The notes beneath the pieces were generated by a model. The model had not been told where the DNA came from and did not search any database. It was given only the letters and a program-made list of their open reading frames with translations. A stretch of 9,464 nucleotides of DNA. It comes from Candidatus Martarchaeota archaeon (GTDB lineage Archaea > Micrarchaeota > Micrarchaeia > Micrarchaeales > Micrarchaeaceae). This document shows positions 1 to 4,801 of this stretch, in pieces (positions within the stretch are counted from its first letter, which is position 1; every line of letters begins with the position of its first letter). The stretch is from positions 1 through 9,464 of the forward strand of contig JAMCZL010000048.1 of NCBI GenBank assembly GCA_023485745.1. Direction: 5' to 3'. A program made the position numbers and the translations under genes.

Positions 1-82
1 ATTTTGACTTTTCCTTTCACAAAATCACTTTTTGTCAGCTATTTATCGAATTTAGGATATAAAATACTTTGTGAAGCCTGCA

Positions 83-838
83 TTAATTGTTCGCGCTGCG
101 TTTTCGCGCTGCAATGCTAAAATTTTTGGACTTTGGATGCCCGCGCCGTTTGTCCATATACCTTGAAATAACGTACTTTTTGCTGAAGCCGGCCTTGACG
201 AAATATCCCCATATCTGAGGCGGTATCGTAGACGGATCCGTGCCGTACAAGGGGTGGTTTCGCTTCACTGCCGCTTCAAACCCGCTGCTTTTGACATTTT
301 TATAAAGCGATACCGCCAACGCAAGCGATTTAGCCTCTTTGCGGCGAGCCTTTTCCAGCTCGGACTTGCCAAGGCAGGATTCTGAGGGACTTTCGACTAC
401 GACATATCTGCCTCCGAGGGCCTTCTTGAATATGTAGGATGCACGTGGCATGTGGTACGTTACAGCAACCAGCAGTATGCGTCTCGTGCCGCGCATTTTG
501 TTGATTATCCTAGAGCTGTATAAGGCATTTCCTATGGTATCCATGGACCTTTTCTCGGTGATTATGGCGGAGGCCGGCAATCCCAAAGAAATTGCGTATC
601 TCTTCATGCCTTCAGACTCTGTAGACTTGGGCTTTCTTCTATGCTTAAAACTCCAGCCGCCGCTGAAAAGTATTGCTTTGGCACTGCCTTCCTTGAACAG
701 CAAAACCGAGTGCTCTACAATTTTTTTCGATTCGCAGGTCAGGGAACCGTCCTGGCTGATTTCCTTGCCAAGCGCCACTATTATGGTATTGCTGCGGTAT
801 TGCGTCCTCCCTTTCCGGACCAAAAGCTTTCCAGTCAT
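83..838 (-). CDS. YdcF/SanA-like DUF218 family protein
   Basis: The 251-residue product matches the DUF218 (YdcF/SanA/ElyC) fold. Visible landmarks are a hydrophobic strand ending in ALG (residues 18-24), SGG at 59-61, SES around 74-76, the block E95-x2-S98-x-D100-T101-x2-N104-A105, and VTYHMPRA at 126-133. The family is little characterised: some members act in envelope metabolism and others bind nucleotides, so no substrate can be named. Unlike SanA and ElyC there is no N-terminal membrane segment, which suggests a cytosolic protein. After about residue 185 comes an extension of some 65 residues, rich in Lys and Arg near the end, that is not part of the core domain. The ATG at 838 follows the upstream amidohydrolase gene by about 55 bases with no obvious TATA box, so co-transcription is likely. 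Family assignment is good; function is unknown. Confidence 0.85.
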   Translation of the reverse strand: MTGKLLVRKGRTQYRSNTIIVALGKEISQDGSLTCESKKIVEHSVLLFKEGSAKAILFSGGWSFKHRRKPKSTESEGMKRYAISLGLPASAIITEKRSMDTIGNALYSSRIINKMRGTRRILLVAVTYHMPRASYIFKKALGGRYVVVESPSESCLGKSELEKARRKEAKSLALAVSLYKNVKSSGFEAAVKRNHPLYGTDPSTIPPQIWGYFVKAGFSKKYVISRYMDKRRGHPKSKNFSIAARKRSANN

Positions 839-893
839 ATCATCATCAATCTTACTTTTGCTAATCTAGACGCAACAACTCCTTTTTGCGCGG

Positions 894-1835
894 CTATCCT
901 GTCTTCAGTACCTTCCTGGCGTTTGCAGAATATATCTTCTCGGCCTGGGCCTCATCCAGGGAAAGCCGTTTTATGCTGTCCATTATCTTTTCTGTGCTGC
1001 CCCATGGATAGTCAGTCCCGAAAATAACGTGCTCCACGCCGAAAAAGTCCAGTGCAATCCTTAGCCACGGCTCCCACATTCCTTCTGCGGTGTCAACATA
1101 AAGGCTTTTCAGGACGTCAAGCGGATTCTTCTTGTGGGTCTGTGCGTATGTCGGATCCTGCATCGCAAAATCAGAGATCCTTCCTGCAAGGAGCGGAACT
1201 ATTGAGCCCAGGTGATGAACCACTATCTTTAGCCGCTCATGCCTTTCGAGTATCCCGGACCTGAAAAGCCTGAAAAGAGCAAGCGTAGTATCCATATCCC
1301 ACCCGAGCATTATGTCAGCATTGTAATCCTTAAGCCACGGATACGAACTTGCCATAAATGTCGGGTGAATCCATAGCCCGGATCCTACAGATTCCAGGAT
1401 CGAGTAAAATTCGTCCATCTCCGGCCTGTCTATGGGCTCGCCTTTGACATTAGACACTATCTGTATGCCAGAAAGGCCCAGATCCCGTACGCACCTTTTG
1501 ACTTCATCTGCTGCAAAACCAGGATCAGAAAGAGAGACCGTCCCTATTCCCAGGAACCTATCCTTGTACTTCTCAACGAGGTTTCTTATGCCGTTGTTTG
1601 CCTCTGTCGTTATGCGCTTTGCAGACTTCTCATCCATGCCAAGCCCATCGATCGCCGGCATGGCAAGGGAAAGCACCTCCTGGTCTATGCCCAGCTTGTC
1701 CATTACGGACAGCCGGTATTCCGCATCGCGCAGCGCCCTAAGCGAATTAGCCATGTTTTTTATCATATCGGGGATGCTTCCCATGGCATTGATATATTCG
1801 TCCGGGTATATGTGGTTGAATATGTCGATTTTCAT
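894..1835 (-). CDS. Amidohydrolase-2 (ACMSD-like) metal-dependent hydrolase/decarboxylase
   Basis: This is a TIM-barrel amidohydrolase of the Amidohydro_2 group, which includes ACMSD and related decarboxylases. Numbering from the chosen start, it has DIFNH at 4-8, WIHP with H157, VHHLG with H207 and H208, and FGTDYPWG with D275, and it ends in the usual SANARKVLK. In ACMSD the metal is held by an N-terminal HxH, two later His residues and an Asp. Here the first His of HxH is Phe6 and only H8 remains, so metal binding or chemistry may differ. An ATG nine bases further upstream (1844) also exists. The 1835 start is preferred because the TATA box centred near 1859 would place transcription start at about 1834, giving a leaderless message, and because homologues usually begin M-x-I-D-I. 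The substrate is unknown. The gene is divergent from the HxlR regulator and may be its target. Confidence 0.85.
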   Translation of the reverse strand: MKIDIFNHIYPDEYINAMGSIPDMIKNMANSLRALRDAEYRLSVMDKLGIDQEVLSLAMPAIDGLGMDEKSAKRITTEANNGIRNLVEKYKDRFLGIGTVSLSDPGFAADEVKRCVRDLGLSGIQIVSNVKGEPIDRPEMDEFYSILESVGSGLWIHPTFMASSYPWLKDYNADIMLGWDMDTTLALFRLFRSGILERHERLKIVVHHLGSIVPLLAGRISDFAMQDPTYAQTHKKNPLDVLKSLYVDTAEGMWEPWLRIALDFFGVEHVIFGTDYPWGSTEKIMDSIKRLSLDEAQAEKIYSANARKVLKTG

Positions 1836-1852
1836 GATAAGCATTGGCGAAT

Positions 1853-1866
1853 CTAAATTTATAAGC
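1853..1866 (-). promoter_or_regulatory. TATA box of the amidohydrolase gene
   Basis: On the minus strand this reads GCTTATAAATTTAG, a good archaeal box A. Its centre lies about 25 bases upstream of the ATG at 1835, as expected for a leaderless transcript. A dyad, AAGCG-ATAA-CGCTT, overlaps its upstream edge at 1863-1876. Confidence 0.55.
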
Positions 1867-1876
1867 GTTATCGCTT
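1863..1876. promoter_or_regulatory. Dyad abutting TATA box, possible operator
   Basis: A perfect 5-base inverted repeat with a 4-base centre (AAGCG-TTAT-CGCTT on the plus strand) overlaps the upstream edge of the amidohydrolase TATA box. A protein bound here could affect TBP/TFB recruitment. On the plus strand it is followed by more T residues and so also resembles a weak terminator, but no plus-strand gene ends there. The operator reading is inference. Confidence 0.3.
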
Positions 1877-1917
1877 TTTTGCCGTATCTTCACGTGCCAG
1901 AGCAGCTTTTGTATCTT

Positions 1918-1985
1918 AGATTGCCATACAATCAGGCAGCAAGGGAACGGCCGAATCAGCCGTTTATCGATGTTCAGGGCAATCT
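1918..1985. other. Nested inverted repeats in the divergent intergenic region
   Basis: An outer 8-base inverted repeat, AGATTGCC at 1918-1925 with GGCAATCT at 1978-1985, encloses a hairpin AACGGC-N7-GCCGTT at 1946-1964. The region between the amidohydrolase and HxlR promoters contains no convincing ORF. It could encode a small structured RNA or protein-binding sites, or be chance: a single 8-base repeat at this spacing is expected by luck within a few kilobases. Confidence 0.25.
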
Positions 1986-2048
1986 TTACAGAATGCACAG
2001 CAGCATGTCTTTGCTAAGAACCTTCCTTTGGGTTGCCGGCGGCACTAT

Positions 2049-2058
2049 ACATAAATAT
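2049..2058 (+). promoter_or_regulatory. TATA box of the HxlR-type regulator
   Basis: ACATAAATAT lies about 32 bases ahead of the ATG at 2087. A start site roughly 25 bases downstream would leave a leader of only about 5-8 bases, so translation would be close to leaderless. Confidence 0.45.
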
Positions 2059-2060
2059 CT

Positions 2061-2086
2061 ATTGATAAAATTGATATGCGATTGAA
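2061..2086 (+). repeat. Three ATTGA direct repeats between TATA box and ATG
   Basis: ATTGATA occurs at 2061-2067 and 2070-2076, and ATTGAA at 2081-2086, with start spacings of 9 and 11 bases, about one helical turn. The block sits exactly where a repressor would block transcription start, so autoregulation by the HxlR protein is a reasonable inference. The AT-rich context makes coincidence possible. Confidence 0.3.
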
Positions 2087-2536
2087 ATGGACAGAATTAC
2101 GATGTGCCCAACGCTTGAAGTGCTTCACGTCTTGGGGAGAAAGTGGGCCGTTCCGGTGCTTGACGAAATCTATTTCTCTGATAAACATGCAAGATTTAAT
2201 GACATGGAGAGTGCTTTGCATCCCATAACTCCGCGCGAGCTGAACCTGATGCTCTCAAAGCTGGTAAGCTCTGGCATTGTAGAAAAGCTTAACCTTCGCG
2301 GGAAAACCTCTTATGCCCTGACTAAAAGGGGTGTGTTGGTGCACGATCTGATAACCGACATAAAGCGCCACGGCGCGGAATTCGGAAATGGCGGATATAA
2401 CTGCACCGATGTAAGATGCGGCCAGTGCGAGCAGTTCAGAGTCTGCCTGGACAAATGGCCGGGCCCGCAGGCGCAGGCAAACAGCAGATCACGTGCGATT
2501 TCTGATAATATGGTCGATCCCAAAGGCCGTAACTGA
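2087..2536 (+). CDS. HxlR-type winged-helix transcriptional regulator with C-terminal Cys cluster
   Basis: The 149-residue product has the HxlR/MarR-like signature. It has an early CP (C7), then LEVLHVLGRKWAVPVLDEI (residues 10-28), a recognition region around ITPRELNLMLSKLVSSGIVEK (47-67), and a wing ending in YALTKRGVLV (76-85). HxlR proteins bind DNA as dimers and some sense thiol stress or aldehydes through the N-terminal Cys. Unusually, the tail carries C106-x4-C111-x2-C114-x5-C120, a spacing suited to zinc or an iron-sulfur cluster, followed by a polar end. The gene is divergent from the amidohydrolase/YdcF-like pair, a likely regulon. Its last 48 bases overlap the convergent kinase gene. 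The ATG is supported by the TATA box at 2049-2058. Family assignment is strong; the metal-binding role is inferred from spacing only. Confidence 0.85.
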   Translation: MDRITMCPTLEVLHVLGRKWAVPVLDEIYFSDKHARFNDMESALHPITPRELNLMLSKLVSSGIVEKLNLRGKTSYALTKRGVLVHDLITDIKRHGAEFGNGGYNCTDVRCGQCEQFRVCLDKWPGPQAQANSRSRAISDNMVDPKGRN

Positions 2537-3340
2537 CATGCTTGCAAGCTCAACAGCATTTTTGAGCGCAAGTTTTGGAGCGATTCCCGCTGCAATTTGG
2601 GCCATAAATGCCCCTCCGAGTATATCTCCGGAGCCGCTTTTTTCCACCGACTTTACGCTTGGAGCCTTCGCATAAAATGCGGTGCCTTTGCCAGAGTATA
2701 CTGCACCGTACCTGCCGAGCTTGTAGACAAACGCCTTGCTCTCTAGCAATTGCTTGTCTATAAACCCGAATTCATTCATGTCAAAGAAAAGCAAGTCCGC
2801 AATTGCCATTGCAGCAGATATTTCTGCGTGCCGGTTCACCAGATACTCTTTTACCGTGTCAATGCCTATCACCGCATCTTTTACCACAGATCTGATGTAG
2901 GACGCCACATCGCTTTGCTTTTTTGGATCGGTAGTCGCTATATAGTAATATTTGGACTTCAAATAGTGCTCTGGGATCATTCTGACTGAAAATTTTTCAC
3001 GCACCCCAGGAAAAAGCTCGATGTTTCGTCTATAACCGTCTGGGGCATATTTGCACACGCACAGAAAGCTACTTCCTTGCGAAGTTTGGACGCCTTCCAT
3101 ATCTACGCCAAGCAATGCAAGCTTGCCTATATCATAGTCGCTTCCAACTATTGAAAGCAGCCCTACCCGGTCTGAGAACCTGGAGGCGCCTGCTGCCGCA
3201 TAATACGCAGAGCCTCCCTGTGTTTTCATGTCAATTTTCGGCGCATGCAGTTCGTCATAACCCAGATCCCCGAATATTACAAGTTCAGGTGCTTTTCTAG
3301 CTTCTTCCATAGGTTCCGCCCTTTGGACCATGCGGTTCAT
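2489..3340 (-). CDS. PfkB/ribokinase-family carbohydrate or nucleoside kinase
   Basis: The 283-residue product has the ribokinase-like layout. It has a starting strand ELVIFGDLGYDEL (19-31), the substrate-binding GG at 42-43 followed by SAYYAAAGASR, and KLGRYGAVYS (207-216) matching the V-x-LG-x2-G strand. The PfkB signature SGSGDILGGAF is at 235-245 with catalytic base D239. The usual NxxE metal motif appears as N189-E-F-G, lacking the final Glu. The family phosphorylates a sugar, nucleoside or related alcohol with ATP, and the substrate cannot be told from motifs. The start overlaps the CYTH stop by ATGA (3340-3337), which favours the first ATG and implies translational coupling. ATGs ten or fewer codons inside remain possible. 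It is the last gene of a three-gene operon, and its 3' end overlaps the HxlR gene tail to tail. Confidence 0.88.
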   Translation of the reverse strand: MNRMVQRAEPMEEARKAPELVIFGDLGYDELHAPKIDMKTQGGSAYYAAAGASRFSDRVGLLSIVGSDYDIGKLALLGVDMEGVQTSQGSSFLCVCKYAPDGYRRNIELFPGVREKFSVRMIPEHYLKSKYYYIATTDPKKQSDVASYIRSVVKDAVIGIDTVKEYLVNRHAEISAAMAIADLLFFDMNEFGFIDKQLLESKAFVYKLGRYGAVYSGKGTAFYAKAPSVKSVEKSGSGDILGGAFMAQIAAGIAPKLALKNAVELASMSVTAFGIDHIIRNRT

Positions 3341-3870
3341 TCATCAAACTTTAAGGTTTTAAAGCTTTTCAGGTCCATGCCGTGCATCGCGTAGACCTTT
3401 TCCCAGCTTATATTTCCAAGCTCCTTTCCGACTATTCCTATCTCGGATATGGCTGCCCGCACCTCCTCCTCGGACTTTGCCTCGACTTCAACTACTGGCC
3501 TTAACTTTGGCCATTCGTTTATGGTTACCTCTGCATTTTTGTAAATATAAGTATACCTGATGTTTTCCTGATACAGGCCGCCCCCTAGCACTTTCTCGAA
3601 TATCCTTGCAGCGGTATCAAAGTCTTCAACTGCTGTTTCTAACTCCTCTGTATTGGCGAGCCCCCCGCCGGCCCTGTGCTTGTAAGTGACTGTAGCGGTT
3701 TTCCCGTCGGTCCTTACGCGTATGAATCTGTCTTCGCCTTCGGCCTTCTCCAAAGCGAAGACCCATCTTTTTTGCAGCGCTTTGCCGATGAATTCAGCGC
3801 CATCTTTTTCAAGTTTCGCAATAAGGCCATCCTTGTCTATGTCAATTATCTTTGTTTCAATTTCAATCAT
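3337..3870 (-). CDS. CYTH-domain protein (CyaB/class IV adenylate cyclase-like or triphosphatase)
   Basis: The 177-residue product begins MIEIETK, the CYTH ExExK signature (E3, E5, K7). Further charged tunnel residues follow: R51-V-R53, K64, E76-L-E78, and VEVEA with E128 and E130 after an EWPKLRPV stretch typical of the CyaB branch. CYTH enzymes hydrolyse or cyclise triphosphates such as ATP, thiamine triphosphate or tripolyphosphate using metal ions held by the acidic tunnel. The archaeal substrate is usually unknown. The Lys/Arg pair expected near 103-106 is reduced (ENIRY), so activity is not certain. Both ends are joined to neighbours by ATGA overlaps, the MoaA-like small protein upstream and the PfkB kinase downstream, so the three products are probably made in step and may act on a shared phosphorylated metabolite. 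Confidence 0.88.
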   Translation of the reverse strand: MIEIETKIIDIDKDGLIAKLEKDGAEFIGKALQKRWVFALEKAEGEDRFIRVRTDGKTATVTYKHRAGGGLANTEELETAVEDFDTAARIFEKVLGGGLYQENIRYTYIYKNAEVTINEWPKLRPVVEVEAKSEEEVRAAISEIGIVGKELGNISWEKVYAMHGMDLKSFKTLKFDE

Positions 3871-4097
3871 TCGATCACTGCCACAAGATTCTCATATAGT
3901 ATCTTTCCTCCGCCTAAAAGGCTTTTATATATTTGCTCGTGGCCTGCTGCGCCGTTTTTTAGGTCTATGGGGCTGTCGGTCCTGGTCCCGCAGGGCTCCA
4001 GTACGCCTGTGGGTGAGAGTCTGGCATGATACCTGCAGCCCTCCAGGCAGACGCTTCTAGACTTGCAATTAATTACCGGGCAATTGTTTGTCGGCAT
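3867..4097 (-). CDS. Small Cys-rich protein resembling the C-terminal cluster domain of MoaA
   Basis: This 76-residue protein has five cysteines at 6, 11, 17, 21 and 36. The stretch ARLSPTGVLEPC followed by T-D-S-P-I-D-L closely resembles the MoaA C-terminal segment (RLTADGKLRPC then an acidic IDL). In MoaA this segment binds the second 4Fe-4S cluster through CxxC-x13-C; here the spacing is C17-x3-C21-x14-C36 with two extra upstream Cys. The radical SAM barrel is absent. An in-frame TGA lies upstream at 4125-4123, so the ORF is not the tail of a longer gene in that frame. It is probably real because its stop overlaps the CYTH start as ATGA (3870-3867) and a strong TATA box lies at 4150-4166. 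It may be a standalone iron-sulfur or zinc protein or a MoaA remnant kept for operon reasons. Function is unknown. Confidence 0.65.
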   Translation of the reverse strand: MPTNNCPVINCKSRSVCLEGCRYHARLSPTGVLEPCGTRTDSPIDLKNGAAGHEQIYKSLLGGGKILYENLVAVIE

Positions 4098-4122
4098 GGG
4101 AAGTTGCGCAGCATAACGACGT

Positions 4123-4139
4123 CAGAACTGAGGGTTCTG
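4123..4139. promoter_or_regulatory. Dyad CAGAAC-N5-GTTCTG, possible operator
   Basis: A perfect 6-base inverted repeat with a TGAGG centre lies about 25 bases downstream of the minus-strand TATA box. It therefore overlaps the predicted start of the three-gene operon. It could be an operator or a hairpin at the mRNA 5' end. No matching copy was noticed elsewhere in the window. Confidence 0.3.
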
Positions 4140-4149
4140 GAATTAGTTT

Positions 4150-4166
4150 ATTTTTATATATATAAA
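4150..4166 (-). promoter_or_regulatory. TATA box of the MoaA-like/CYTH/PfkB operon
   Basis: On the minus strand the segment reads TTTATATATATAAAAAT-like, a strong box A. The predicted transcription start near 4132 would give a leader of about 35 bases before the ATG at 4097. It lies in a stretch (4141-4226) with about 12 G/C in 86 bases. Confidence 0.5.
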
Positions 4167-4191
4167 GCTTTTGCTATATAGAAAGCTATAA

Positions 4192-4213
4192 ATATATAAT
4201 AAAATAATATATT
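4192..4213 (+). promoter_or_regulatory. TATA-rich promoter of the 163-residue protein gene
   Basis: An uninterrupted A/T stretch with overlapping TATA-like cores is centred about 25 bases ahead of the ATG at 4227, consistent with a leaderless transcript. GCTATA is repeated just upstream (4173-4190 region). Confidence 0.45.
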
Positions 4214-4226
4214 TACTGGTGTAAAT

Positions 4227-4718
4227 ATGACCAAACAAAAAACCAATTCGGATAACATAACAAGGAGGACCTTTACGAAGGAGGTCTACAAGCTGCAGGA
4301 TAGATATAGCGGCAAGGCAAGCGAAGACGATATGAATGCCATAACAGCGATATTAGACGCAGTAGATGCGGCGTTTATTGGGACATGGCGTTATGGTAAA
4401 CCAAAAGGCGGATACGACTCCATAGCAAACAGCATATATGCTGCGGCAGCCAAGGCAGAAGCGAATGGCAATCGCAGCCTACAAAAGGACCTTGCGTCCG
4501 TAGAGAATTCCGATTCGCTAATAAATAAGTTCAGCAAGTTTGTTGAATCGGACAAATCCATTGTGAATTACAGGAAGGTGCACTCTGATAAATTGCAGTA
4601 TCTCAGAGAATTAGAAAGAACACCGGGAGGCCTCGTAAGCATGCTTTCGAGCGAAAAAGGCAGGCTGGAGCTGAGCAAGCAGCTTAAGAGAATAGAGAAT
4701 GAACCCGCAACCCAGTGA
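4227..4718 (+). CDS. Hypothetical protein, 163 residues, mostly alpha-helical
   Basis: I do not recognise a family. The protein is highly charged, has no membrane segment or signal peptide, and looks largely helical. It has a basic start (KQKTNSDNITRRTFTKEVYK), an Ala-rich middle (IYAAAAKAEANG, about residues 71-82), and a final helix with heptad-like Leu (LRELERTPGGLVSMLSSEKG then LELSKQLKRI). Tryptophan occurs once, in GTWRYGKPKGGYDS (about 52-65). There are no cysteines and no obvious catalytic motif. The reading frame is credible because it starts after a strong AT-rich promoter and ends at a terminator-like hairpin, and antisense ORFs over it are short. Two AAGGAGG sequences fall in codons 12-20 and simply encode R-R-T and K-E-V. 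It is divergent from the MoaA-like/CYTH/PfkB operon, sharing a 129-base promoter region. Confidence 0.7.
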   Translation: MTKQKTNSDNITRRTFTKEVYKLQDRYSGKASEDDMNAITAILDAVDAAFIGTWRYGKPKGGYDSIANSIYAAAAKAEANGNRSLQKDLASVENSDSLINKFSKFVESDKSIVNYRKVHSDKLQYLRELERTPGGLVSMLSSEKGRLELSKQLKRIENEPATQ

Positions 4719-4728
4719 TTGCGGGGTT
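4702..4728 (+). terminator. Hairpin overlapping the stop codon, candidate terminator
   Basis: AACCCGCAA (4702-4710) pairs with TTGCGGGGTT (4719-4728) with one bulged G, around an 8-base loop that contains the TGA stop. A short pyrimidine-rich tail follows but no clear T run, so termination is plausible rather than certain. Confidence 0.4.
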
Positions 4729-4801
4729 TCCTGCTTGTAAAATGTCCAATCATTACGCGCCGCACGCGCTGTTTTGCCTTGAAGAGTGTACAAGCATAGA
4801 T

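Noticed and set aside
19..35. ACAAAA-N5-TTTTGT inverted repeat downstream of the YdcF-like gene
   Set aside because: It is an A/T-only stem of low stability with no clear T run after it in the minus direction; too weak to call a terminator.
91..112. Direct repeat TCGCGCTGC with a 13-base period
   Set aside because: It lies in the Ala/Arg/Lys/Ser codons at the end of the YdcF-like gene and is explained by codon repetition.
1863..1880. Hairpin plus T6 as a plus-strand terminator
   Set aside because: No plus-strand gene ends here, and the segment is better explained as part of the minus-strand promoter.
1432..2085. Plus-strand ORF of 217 codons over the amidohydrolase start
   Set aside because: It is antisense to a clear enzyme gene, low in complexity (Ser/Met/Leu rich), and runs through the divergent promoter region.
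4732..4796. 8-base inverted repeat TGCTTGTA/TACAAGCA enclosing a GC-rich mini hairpin between convergent genes
   Set aside because: A repeat of this length and spacing is expected by chance in a window of this size, and no T run or promoter supports a terminator or RNA.
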